Assembly (NCBI RefSeq): GCF_003584165.1
Contig: NZ_QXFJ01000031.1
Span: 272,726 to 336,725, forward strand
Direction of reading: 5' to 3'
Source: Flagellimonas aequoris
Lineage (GTDB): Bacteria; Bacteroidota; Bacteroidia; Flavobacteriales; Flavobacteriaceae
DNA length: 64,000 nt
Under the pieces are notes generated by a model. That model was given only the letters and a program-made list of their open reading frames with translations, was not told the DNA's origin and searched no databases. Shown here piece after piece: positions 34,910-42,480 of this stretch (positions within the stretch are counted from its first letter, which is position 1; each line of letters begins with the position of its first letter). The position numbers and the translations under genes were made by a program.

Positions 34910-36862
34910 CTATTCACCTAGGGACCATTTCAGTTCTACATTGGAATTGGCAGGGGAGACCCTCACATATCCTTGCATTTCCTGGTGCAGGGCGGAACAG
35001 AAATCAGTACAGTAGAAAGGCCATACCCCAACCTCATTGGGTTCCCAAACAGAAGTCTTGGTCTGTCCAGGCATCACGAGGAGTTCGGATGAGTTTTGGC
35101 CCAGGATGGCAAAGCCATGGGGCACATCAAAGTCCTGTTCATGATTGGTAATGTGGAAATATACCTTGTCGCCGACCTTGATGCCCTCGATGTTGTCAGG
35201 GGTAAAATGGCTTCGGATGGTGGACATGTACACATGGACCTCGTTTCCGTCACGGATCACTTTGGATCCATCGGCCGTGGTCACCGCATAAGGGTGCCTA
35301 TTTTCATCCAAGCGGTAGATTTTTTTGGAATTCGTGGTCAACAATTCAGCGGGACATCCAGCGGCATAGTGGGGCTCACCATGGGTCGGGAAGTCATAGA
35401 TCAATTCCATTTTGTCCCCGGAGATGTCATACAATTGAGCAGAGTGTTCCATTTCAGGGCCTGTGGGCAAATACCGGTCCTTGGTGATCTTGTTCATGGC
35501 AACGACGTACTTACCAAAAGGTTTTCTGGAGTTTCCTCCGGGAATCATCAAGTGACCCACAGAATAATAGGTGGGTTTTCTATCGAGGACCTCCCAAGTG
35601 CCCAATTGCCATTTTACCACTTCGGAGGAAATGAAGAAAGTGGTATAGGCATTGCCCTCGCCGTCAAACTCAGTATGTAGTGGGCCAAGGCCACCACTTT
35701 TCACTTGTCCGGCCAATACATCCTCGAATTTTAGTATTGGGATTCCATAGGCTTCCCCATCGAATTTTTTGCCCTCGATGGCAGCGATCATTTTGTCAAA
35801 GGAATGTACGGTAAGGTCAGCGGAGAGTTTACCGTTACCAATGATGTACTGGCCAGTGGGATCCACATCACATCCATGGGGTGATTTAGGGGTGGGCAGA
35901 AAATAAACTGCTCCCGGTACTTTGGTAGGATCCACTGTCAGTACCTCCTTGCGCATAGTGGATGTCCCGGTATGGGAATGTTCATCATAGACATTGTGTG
36001 CATAGTGGGCTGGCATTTTGGTGCCGCCACCGTTGTTTACATATTCCTCGATTTTTTTCCAATTGATGGCTGCAATGAAATCCTTGTCGTTCTGGGAGGC
36101 GTTCACCTCTAAAAGGGAATTGGCCTCTTCCGTGTTATAGGTGGTGAAGAAGAACCATCCATGGGACTTTCCACGGCCAGGATGGGAGAGGTCATAGTTG
36201 AATCCGGGCATCAAAAGCTGGAATTTGATTGCCATATGGCCATGCTCGGGATCGACACTGATAAAGGTCAACGCCCCTTTGAAGTTTCCCTTATATTCAT
36301 TTATGGGCATATCGCGTTGGGGAACGGGAACGGAGAATCGTGTGCCGGCCACCACATACTCGGTATTCTCCGTGATGAAGGACGAACTATGGTTCCCGGC
36401 ACTATTGGGAACCTCGATGATCTCAGCAGTTTCGAATGTACTCAGATCTACCCTGGCGACACGAGGCGTGTTGTTCCCGTTCACAAAGATCCACCTGCCG
36501 TCCAATTCCCCGTTGGTCTGGGAAATATCGGGGTGGTGAAGGTCGTCCCAAGGCACAAATCCATGGGAGGTGTTCAACATGGGAACGGTTTCCTCGGAAT
36601 ATCCGTATCCTGAAGTAGGGAACTGGGAGAACACAGGAATTTCCTTGAACATTCTGCCTGATGGCAGTCCATATACGGTTAGGTTACCGCTGTATCCCCC
36701 GGAAAGGAAGGCGTAAAATTCATCCTGCTCCCCAGGGGCAACATATACTTTTTCGGCGGCACTGGACGACAGGGCCCCGTTGGAATTTTGGTTCTGTTGA
36801 CCGCAGGAAAACAGCATCAGGGCCGTTCCAAAGGTCAAAATCAAATGGTTATGAATCTTCAT
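34910..36862 (-). CDS. nosZ: Sec-exported nitrous-oxide reductase, clade II type, lipoprotein
   Basis: This 650-residue protein reduces N2O to N2. It has a Sec-type signal with lipobox LFSC (Cys20), not a twin-arginine signal, which is typical of clade II NosZ. The seven-bladed propeller carries CuZ histidines, including DLHHPD (His109, His110), HNVYDEHSH and SPHGCD. The C-terminal cupredoxin has the CuA motif CTDFCSALHQEM (Cys618, Cys622, His626, Met629). Electrons likely come from the operon's cytochrome c. No nitrite or NO reductase is in the window, so this may be a non-denitrifying N2O reducer. Confidence 0.97.
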   Translation of the reverse strand: MKIHNHLILTFGTALMLFSCGQQNQNSNGALSSSAAEKVYVAPGEQDEFYAFLSGGYSGNLTVYGLPSGRMFKEIPVFSQFPTSGYGYSEETVPMLNTSHGFVPWDDLHHPDISQTNGELDGRWIFVNGNNTPRVARVDLSTFETAEIIEVPNSAGNHSSSFITENTEYVVAGTRFSVPVPQRDMPINEYKGNFKGALTFISVDPEHGHMAIKFQLLMPGFNYDLSHPGRGKSHGWFFFTTYNTEEANSLLEVNASQNDKDFIAAINWKKIEEYVNNGGGTKMPAHYAHNVYDEHSHTGTSTMRKEVLTVDPTKVPGAVYFLPTPKSPHGCDVDPTGQYIIGNGKLSADLTVHSFDKMIAAIEGKKFDGEAYGIPILKFEDVLAGQVKSGGLGPLHTEFDGEGNAYTTFFISSEVVKWQLGTWEVLDRKPTYYSVGHLMIPGGNSRKPFGKYVVAMNKITKDRYLPTGPEMEHSAQLYDISGDKMELIYDFPTHGEPHYAAGCPAELLTTNSKKIYRLDENRHPYAVTTADGSKVIRDGNEVHVYMSTIRSHFTPDNIEGIKVGDKVYFHITNHEQDFDVPHGFAILGQNSSELLVMPGQTKTSVWEPNEVGVWPFYCTDFCSALHQEMQGYVRVSPANSNVELKWSLGE

Positions 36863-36900
36863 CGTTTTTGGATTTATTCGTTTTTCTGGTTTTACATGGT

Positions 36901-37482
36901 TTATTGGGTAGGAGGTAGGATGACCTTGTCCACCACATGGACGATTCCATTGCCCGCAGGGATGCTGGCAATGATCTTGGCACCCCCGACATACACATCA
37001 TCGCCTTTGGTCTCGACAGGGACATTTTGGTTGTTCGCCTGTCCGAGTTTTTTGAATTTTTTCAAAAAGTCCTTGGAATAATTACCAGGGGTTACATGGT
37101 ACTTGAGGATGTTGGCCAAGGCCTCCTTGTTCTCTGGCTTTAGCAAGTCTTCAACGGTACCTGCGGGTAATGCATCGAAGGCGGCATTGGTAGGGGCAAA
37201 TACCATCAAGGGCCCTGCGTTGACCAAGGCGTTCTCCAATTCCGCGGCCTGTACCGCCGCAACCAAGATACTGTGGTCGGGCGATCCCATGGCTATCTGC
37301 AATACATTGGGAGTGGATTCATCATCCTCAATAAAGGCCTGTCCCTTGTTGTTTTCCAAAATGGCCTCCGACTCGTTTTGGTCGGAAACCAGGGTTTCGT
37401 TTTCGGGCCTGTCCTTACAACTGCTGTTTAGTGCGAGCAGTAGTACCAGCCCCATCATGCTAAGTCTAATGGTTGATCTCAT
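36901..37482 (-). CDS. Fasciclin (FAS1) domain lipoprotein in the nos operon
   Basis: I start at ATG 37482 (MRSTIRLSMMGLVLLLALNSSC), which gives a lipoprotein signal; the frame runs 55 codons further with no sensible N terminus. The 193-residue protein has one FAS1 domain: GPLMVFAPTNAAFDALPAGT (H1 box) and GNGIVHVVDKVILPP (H2 box). FAS1 domains mediate adhesion or protein contacts. Between the cytochrome c (5 bp upstream) and nosZ, it may help assemble NosZ or its electron donor at the membrane. That role is inference. Confidence 0.88.
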   Translation of the reverse strand: MRSTIRLSMMGLVLLLALNSSCKDRPENETLVSDQNESEAILENNKGQAFIEDDESTPNVLQIAMGSPDHSILVAAVQAAELENALVNAGPLMVFAPTNAAFDALPAGTVEDLLKPENKEALANILKYHVTPGNYSKDFLKKFKKLGQANNQNVPVETKGDDVYVGGAKIIASIPAGNGIVHVVDKVILPPTQ

Positions 37483-37487
37483 ATTGA

Positions 37488-38000
37488 TTATTTTAATGTC
37501 CTGAAGTATTCGAGAACGGCCCTTGCCTGGTCTTCGGTCAACCCTTGGTTGGACATGGGCGACCCGTTGAACTCTTGGAGCAGGTCTTTTGCCAAGGGAT
37601 CTTGCTGCACCATTTCCTGAGGGTTCAGGATCATGTTCATCACCCACTCCGGGGTCCTTCTTTCCAATACCCCATTGGGAGGTGGTCCGATGAATTTCTT
37701 ACCTATCCTGTGGCAGGCCAGGCACATTTGTTCATAAATCCCTTTGCCTTTCTCGGCCAGGGCTTGGTCGACTTCGGGGGCCAGTTCAACCGATTTGATG
37801 GGGCCTATTCCCTTATTGGTCAGATCCACACGTTCGGAAGCCTTTGCATCACTGGTGGTACTGGACTCAACAGGTTGCTCCGTTTCGGCCTTTTTTCGTT
37901 GTACAGTGAAACCCTCCTCTTTTTTTTCCTCTTTCTTTCCTCCACACGCGATTATGAACAGGGAAATGAGCAGGACTAAGGTTTTTGTTATCGTTTTCAT
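37488..38000 (-). CDS. c-type cytochrome lipoprotein, first gene of the nos operon
   Basis: Starting at ATG 38000 gives a 170-residue lipoprotein (lipobox IIAC, Cys19). A charged linker (about 20-80) is followed by one class I cytochrome c domain with heme motif CLACH (Cys93, Cys96, His97) and probable distal Met in SPMSNQ. It is the likely membrane-anchored electron donor to NosZ. The promoter at 38025-38032 and FNR-like site at 38055 precede it. Confidence 0.92.
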   Translation of the reverse strand: MKTITKTLVLLISLFIIACGGKKEEKKEEGFTVQRKKAETEQPVESSTTSDAKASERVDLTNKGIGPIKSVELAPEVDQALAEKGKGIYEQMCLACHRIGKKFIGPPPNGVLERRTPEWVMNMILNPQEMVQQDPLAKDLLQEFNGSPMSNQGLTEDQARAVLEYFRTLK

Positions 38001-38024
38001 GTGATAAATGGTTAAAATTCTGGT

Positions 38025-38068
38025 CAAATGTAAATAGGGTATAGGGACTGTAACATGATATAAATCAT
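38025..38068 (-). promoter_or_regulatory. nos operon promoter with FNR/CRP-like palindrome
   Basis: On the minus strand TACATTTG (38032-38025) is a consensus -7 element, with no TTG at the usual -33 spacing. ATGATATAAATCAT (38055-38068) is a perfect ATGAT-N4-ATCAT palindrome of FNR/CRP type. Its centre is about 41.5 bp from the start point expected near 38020, the classic class II activator position. Confidence 0.6.
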
Positions 38069-38073
38069 AAAAA

Positions 38074-38098
38074 GGATAAAAATATCTTTTAATCTTTG
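38074..38098 (+). promoter_or_regulatory. Candidate Rrf2 operator, site C, overlapping an Rrf2 promoter
   Basis: GGATAAAAATATCTTTTAAT (38074-38093) matches site B at 17 of 20 bases. It overlaps TAATCTTTG (38090-38098), a near-consensus -7 for the rightward Rrf2 gene. It also lies upstream of the FNR-like site of the nos operon. Confidence 0.6.
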
Positions 38099-38114
38099 TT
38101 TAACATTTGGGATT

Positions 38115-38546
38115 ATGCTGTCCAACTCCACCAAATATGCCATCAAAGGGGTACTCTACTTGGCCCTGAACTCAGATGAGGACCATAAGGTTCTGGTCAG
38201 GGATATCTTTGAGGTGGTCCATGTTCCGGAAGCCTATCTCGCCAAATTGCTACAGGAGTTGTCCCGACAGGGAGTCATTTCCTCCACCAGGGGAGCCAAA
38301 GGAGGGTTTTATTTAAGTGAGCAGGACCGGAAACGGAGCTTAATGGATATTGTCAAAGTCATTGACGGGGAAAGAAGGGTAAACTCGTGCGTCATGGGTA
38401 TCCATAATTGTGATATGGACAATCCCTGTGTACTCCATAAACTTGTTGGTGCGAACAAATCCAAATTCATCAAGGTATTGGAGAACACGACCATATTGGA
38501 TTTGGTAGAGGGAAGACAGGATATTGAGGAGTTTTTTCCTTTATGA
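38115..38546 (+). CDS. Rrf2-family transcriptional regulator, second copy
   Basis: This 143-residue protein has an Rrf2 winged helix (STKYAIKGVLYLALN … EAYLAKLLQELSRQGVISSTRGAKGGF). The cysteine set CVMGIHNCDMDNPC has the same C-x6-C-x5-C spacing as the copy at 28852. It is divergent from the nos operon with 114 bp between. Site C overlaps its promoter, which suggests autorepression and possible control of nos. Similarity of sites A-C suggests the two Rrf2 proteins share or cross-regulate targets. Confidence 0.92.
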   Translation: MLSNSTKYAIKGVLYLALNSDEDHKVLVRDIFEVVHVPEAYLAKLLQELSRQGVISSTRGAKGGFYLSEQDRKRSLMDIVKVIDGERRVNSCVMGIHNCDMDNPCVLHKLVGANKSKFIKVLENTTILDLVEGRQDIEEFFPL

Positions 38547-39139
38547 TACCATTTTTTCCCTTTATCCAATCTGTGATTTAGCTTACAGAACAGAAATGAA
38601 CAATCCGGGCCATGATTCCCGGCCTATTATAATGGATGGTATCCATTTAAGCGATGGACTTGTTTCTATTAGCAATCGGTTCCAAAAAGAAAGAGATCAT
38701 CAATGGTTTTTAAATAGGGGAATTAATAGGGACAAGCAATAAAAAGGATTTTAATTACTCGATTAACCTAAATGGTTTGATACCTAAAGCTACTTTCATT
38801 TTGGCTACTGCATTGGTCGTTCCGCCTACTCCATTGGGAAAGAAAAGGTGATACTTAAGCCCGATATGGAGATAGCCAAAATTTCTAATACTACCCAAAT
38901 CACAAAGACAAGATGTCCAGAGCATGGTGGTATTCCCTATATATGATGGATGGCTATGGTGTGTACGGACGAATTACCCATTACTGAAAAATGATCAGTG
39001 GAGAAAAAAATACGCAACCAGAGTATTTGAATTTGGTTGAAAATAATCATGACAAAAGTGGAATGAAAAATTCATGTACGGTTATACACAACCAATTTTC
39101 AAATTGGTCATCTCATCGATAAACAAGCAAAGTAAAAAA
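38547..39139. other. Long gap, apparently decayed DNA
   Basis: About 590 bp with no convincing gene. A 56-codon minus-strand frame at 38755-38925 is the only coding-like stretch. I see no terminator, promoter or repeat. Confidence 0.5.
38755..38925 (-). pseudogene. Possible 3' gene remnant, unrecognised
   Basis: A 56-codon open frame ends GYLHIGLKYHLFFPNGV, then GGTTNAVAKMKVALGIKPF, then RLIE and a stop. The composition looks coding-like and the upstream part has no counterpart. I do not recognise the family. It may be the last piece of a deleted gene or chance. Confidence 0.25.
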
Positions 39140-39658
39140 ATGAAAAAGAAGTTTTTGAATGTACTATCGGTATTGATGGTCGGTATAATGCTTTTATCGT
39201 GTAATTCAGATGGGGAAACCAATTGTCCCGCCAATTTTAGCGGAGCCTTGATAACTGAGGAGGAGCCATTGGTAGGGGAGTGGGTCTTATCAGGGGTTCT
39301 GTCGGCAAAGGAAATTGATTTGACGGACGATGACACGGACAATCCCTCAAAGGATATTTTTGTGCAATACAGTGATTGTGAAAAGGATGTGGTTTATATC
39401 TTTAAAACGGATCGTAGTTATACCTATGAGTTGGGACGCAATGCCGAGGATTGTGATTACACCATCCCTTCCAAAGGAACTTGGCAGTTGCGAACCAATA
39501 ACTTGAGTCTGGTCACCTCATGCCAGTTGTATATCACTGCCTTGGAATTCAATGAAGATGAAACGAAATTTTCGTATTCCAATGTTTATAACATTACGGA
39601 AGTGGATGGAAGCATTGTCCAAACCAATATAGAATTTACGTATGCCTTGGTTCCATAG
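39140..39658 (+). CDS. Lipocalin-like hypothetical lipoprotein
   Basis: I start at ATG 39140 (MKKKFLNVLSVLMVGIMLLSC), a clear lipoprotein signal; the frame continues 22 codons upstream without one. The 172-residue protein contains LVGEWVLSGVL, YIFKTDRSYTYELGR and KGTWQLRTNNLSLV, the strand pattern of lipocalin-like Bacteroidota surface lipoproteins. Four cysteines after the lipid site could form disulfides. Neighbours are decayed DNA on both sides, so no function is suggested. Confidence 0.7.
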   Translation: MKKKFLNVLSVLMVGIMLLSCNSDGETNCPANFSGALITEEEPLVGEWVLSGVLSAKEIDLTDDDTDNPSKDIFVQYSDCEKDVVYIFKTDRSYTYELGRNAEDCDYTIPSKGTWQLRTNNLSLVTSCQLYITALEFNEDETKFSYSNVYNITEVDGSIVQTNIEFTYALVP

Positions 39659-40155
39659 TAACAATTGAAATATTGAATGACCAAAATCCATAGCATGGGC
39701 ATGATATTTCAAATTTTTATGGAGCTCATCTAGAACATGAAAATCCATAATCGCACGAAGTTGACCTCTTGGGTTCCCTTTTTTTTTGCAAGGCTAAGGA
39801 AATCCTATGAAAATCCTATGAAAATACAGCGAGTTAAATAGACTGTTAAAGTGCACCTTGATAGTTCAGTAAATAAGGCCAAATAATCATTGATTGTTTG
39901 GCCTTATGCTTTTAGTTCATGACGATTTCTGGAAATTATCCATCTATTTCTTCCAAACTGCATCGAATGTTTCCTATTGTTGTGCTTTCCCTTTTTTTTC
40001 ATCTAGGGTAAAATCCTTATCTGTTTTGCTACAACCCCAATGGACTGAAATTAAAAAAAAGATGGAAACCTATAATCTTCCTGTTTTCACAAGGTGTTTT
40101 TCACTAACATTTTTGTGCAAAAACGGACTAAAACTTCCACTTTTCTTGCACCACT
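39659..40155. other. Non-coding gap with hairpin and short tandem repeat
   Basis: About 500 bp with no recognisable gene. It contains two tandem copies of AATCCTATGAA (39801-39822) and the hairpin at 39873-39907. The rest is AT-rich and looks decayed. Confidence 0.5.
39873..39913 (+). terminator. Hairpin, possible terminator
   Basis: ATAAGGCCAAA (39873-39883) pairs with TTTGGCCTTAT (39897-39907), an 11-bp stem with 13-nt loop, followed by GCTTTT. It is far downstream of the lipoprotein gene (39658). Confidence 0.5.
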
Positions 40156-40391
40156 CTATAATATCTCCCTTGTAGGGAATCCCAAGACCCAATTTGGATT
40201 TTCCCTTCCAACAATATCATAGTACTTGGCCTTGTCCAAAACATTAACCAGTCTGCCAATACCACTGCAATAAATGGCAGGGGTACACACATAGGGCATG
40301 GTTCCAGGCTAGTATAAATCGTACACTGGGCCAAATAGAATTGGTCAAATTGTTTTACTGCTTCCTTGATGAGTTTGATTTCGGCATGGGC
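40156..40391 (-). pseudogene. Broken nucleoside deaminase (CDA/guanine-deaminase family)
   Basis: The minus strand reads AHAEIKLIKEAVKQF … TIYTSLEPCPMC, the zinc motifs HAE and PCxxC of cytidine/guanine deaminases. A net +2 frameshift at 40282-40286 follows, and the match then continues in another frame as PAIYCSGIGRLVNVLDKAKY … ENPNWVLGFPTREIL to a stop at 40156. Everything before AHAE is missing. Intact relatives are about 150-160 residues. It abuts the FAH fragment head-to-head at about 40389. Confidence 0.82.
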
Positions 40392-40808
40392 AAAAGAGCA
40401 AGATATCTGGGTTCTGTGGAAGAACCCAAAGGTTATTGTTTGGCCAATGACGTTTCGGAGAGAGCCTTTCAGTTGGAACGGGGAGGGCAATGGACAAAGG
40501 GCAAATCATGCGATAATTTCACACCTATATGGCCTTTTTTACTGGATGTGGATTTCATTGAAAACCCTCAAGAGTTGAAAATGCAAACTTTGGGTGAACG
40601 GCCAACATACAATCAGGAAACACCGATAATATGATTTTTTCCGTGCATTTTATCATTTTTTACCTATCCCAGTTCATGACGTTGGAGGAAGGTGATATGG
40701 TTCTTACTGGTACCCCTCCAGGTGAAGGTTTACTTGAAACGGAAAGATATTCTCGAACTTGAAATAGAACATTTGGGCAGACAGAAACAAATATGCCAAA
40801 ATGTATAA
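40389..40808 (+). pseudogene. Broken fumarylacetoacetate-hydrolase-family gene
   Basis: The plus strand reads GKRARYL … GYCLANDVSERAFQLERGGQ, WTKGKSCDNF, ENPQELKM, a clear FAH-family C-terminal half. It continues after shifts near 40587 (LWVNGQ), 40612 (NTDNMIFSV … YLSQFMTLEEGDMVLTGTPPG) and 40730 (KDILELEIEHLGRQKQ, stop 40806). Three frameshifts and loss of the N-terminal half make it non-functional. FAH enzymes cleave or hydrate acyl compounds in aromatic or sugar-acid breakdown. It joins a deaminase fragment at 40389. Confidence 0.88.
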
Positions 40809-40915
40809 GCTTGGATGTCATGTTTTTGAAGTCTTATGTATGTAGCTGTGTATTTGGAATACATAATTATAATTCGATTAGTTAGTTTTAGTTGTTGCGT
40901 TAGTAGATGAAGGCT

Positions 40916-40946
40916 GGCAGGGAGAAATCCCTGCCATTTCTTTTTA
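40916..40946 (+). terminator. Intrinsic terminator
   Basis: GGCAGGGA (40916-40923), GAAA loop, TCCCTGCC (40928-40935), then ATTTCTTTTT. It follows the dead FAH gene and probably belonged to it. Confidence 0.75.
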
Positions 40947-41059
40947 TATAGGATGGATTTATCTGTCCTGTTCAGATAGTGACAATAGGGTAAGAGAGGT
41001 TACACATTTGGATATGTTTGAAAATAAAGGCATAGTCCCTTTTAGAGGGAGTGATGGAA

Positions 41060-41758
41060 CTACAACAACGGAGCCAAGACATCCCAAACATTATTGGCCA
41101 CTATTTTTTGACCTTGTAATGTAGGATGGATTCCATCCTCTTGATTGAGACCGGGAATTCCCGCTACATCTTCCAGTAAAAAAGGGATCAGGGCAACATT
41201 TTCCTGTGTGGCCAGTTCGGGGAAGATGCTTTCAAATTCTGAGGTGTATTCAGGTCCCATGTTCGGTGGTATTTTCATCCCCGCCAAAATAATCTTGGCT
41301 TCAGGAAGTCTATTTCTGATCATTTGGATCATACTTTGTAGATTGGACCGCGTTTCCGTCAATGGGATGCCACGAAGACCATCATTGGCTCCCAGTTCCA
41401 AGACCACAATATCTATACCTTCCTCCAACACCCAATTCAGCCTATTCTTTCCGCTTGCAGTGGTCTCTCCACTCAAACCTGCATTTACAACACTGTATTG
41501 CAATCCCAAAGAATCCAATTTTTGTTGAACGAGGGCAGGAAAGGCCTGGCTTACCTCTAAGCCATATCCAGCCGTAAGGCTGTCTCCAAAAAAGAGAATT
41601 TTGGAACTTGAACTGGTAGTTTCAATTTTTTGATTGGTATCGTCAGTGGTTGTCTCTTCCGTTTTTTTTGAAGCATTTTCACCACAAGCTATGCAAATCA
41701 ACATCAAAAAATAACAAAACATTAACGGCAATGGGTTGCTGGATGGTATCTTGGTCAT
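41060..41758 (-). CDS. tesA: SGNH-hydrolase lipoprotein, TesA-like arylesterase/lysophospholipase
   Basis: ATG 41758 gives a lipoprotein signal (lipobox ICIAC); an upstream Met 11 codons earlier is less likely. The 232-residue protein has block I GDSLTAGYG with the nucleophile Ser, block II Gly in NAGLSGETT, GANDG (block III) and DGIHP with the catalytic Asp/His. TesA-type enzymes hydrolyse acyl thioesters, lysophospholipids and aryl esters. It is divergent (42 bp) from a YbbA/YbbP transporter, the same arrangement as E. coli tesA-ybbAP. Confidence 0.9.
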   Translation of the reverse strand: MTKIPSSNPLPLMFCYFLMLICIACGENASKKTEETTTDDTNQKIETTSSSSKILFFGDSLTAGYGLEVSQAFPALVQQKLDSLGLQYSVVNAGLSGETTASGKNRLNWVLEEGIDIVVLELGANDGLRGIPLTETRSNLQSMIQMIRNRLPEAKIILAGMKIPPNMGPEYTSEFESIFPELATQENVALIPFLLEDVAGIPGLNQEDGIHPTLQGQKIVANNVWDVLAPLL

Positions 41759-41800
41759 GATCAATTTTAGTATTTTGAGAAATTCAACCAAACACGTGTT

Positions 41801-42478
41801 ATGTCAAAGATATTAAAAGTTCAAAACCTCTCTAAAACCTATCGGAGCGGAGATCAGCACCTTCATGTGCTCAATAATGTTTCCTTTGAAGTGGCCAGTG
41901 GCGAAACCTTTGCCATTGTGGGGCCTTCTGGAAGCGGGAAGACTACATTACTGGGATTGTGTGCAGGTTTGGATAAAGTGGACGACGGCGAAATTTGGCT
42001 CTGTGATCAAAATTTGGTCGAATTGGACGAAGACGGAAGGGCATTGTTACGCAATCAGCATGTTGGTTTTGTATTTCAAGATTTTCAGTTGTTACCCACG
42101 TTGACGGCATTGGAGAATGTCATTGTTCCTTTGGAGTTGAGGGGAACCAAGAAGGCAGCGGAACAGGGTAGGGAATTGTTGGCCAAGGTCGGATTGGAGA
42201 ATCGATCGGGGCATTATCCATCCCAATTGTCTGGAGGTGAACAGCAACGAGTGGCTTTGGCACGTGCATTTGCAAATAGACCCACCATCCTTTTTGCGGA
42301 TGAACCCACTGGGAATTTGGATGACGAGACCGGGGCCAAAATAGAAAAATTACTTTTCGAATTGAATAAAGAACAGGGGACAGCACTGGTGATTGTTACC
42401 CATGATATGGAATTGGCTCAAAAAGCGGACAAAAATATCAGACTGAGGTCCGGTAGGATCGAACAAACAATCGGTTGA
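41801..42478 (+). CDS. ybbA: ABC transporter ATPase, YbbA/LolD-type
   Basis: This 225-residue protein has Walker A GPSGSGKTT (about 39-47), Q-loop FVFQDFQLLP, signature LSGGEQQR and Walker B LFADEPTGNLD with switch His in THDMEL. It is a MacB/LolD-like ATPase partnered with the large permease that starts 2 bp later. The tesA-ybbA-ybbP set is widely conserved. The substrate is not established, though lipid or lipoprotein-related transfer is suspected. Confidence 0.9.
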   Translation: MSKILKVQNLSKTYRSGDQHLHVLNNVSFEVASGETFAIVGPSGSGKTTLLGLCAGLDKVDDGEIWLCDQNLVELDEDGRALLRNQHVGFVFQDFQLLPTLTALENVIVPLELRGTKKAAEQGRELLAKVGLENRSGHYPSQLSGGEQQRVALARAFANRPTILFADEPTGNLDDETGAKIEKLLFELNKEQGTALVIVTHDMELAQKADKNIRLRSGRIEQTIG

Positions 42479-42480
42479 TC

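Noticed and set aside
39801..39822. Two tandem copies of an 11-bp unit as a regulatory repeat
   Set aside because: Only two copies in decayed non-coding DNA with no promoter nearby.
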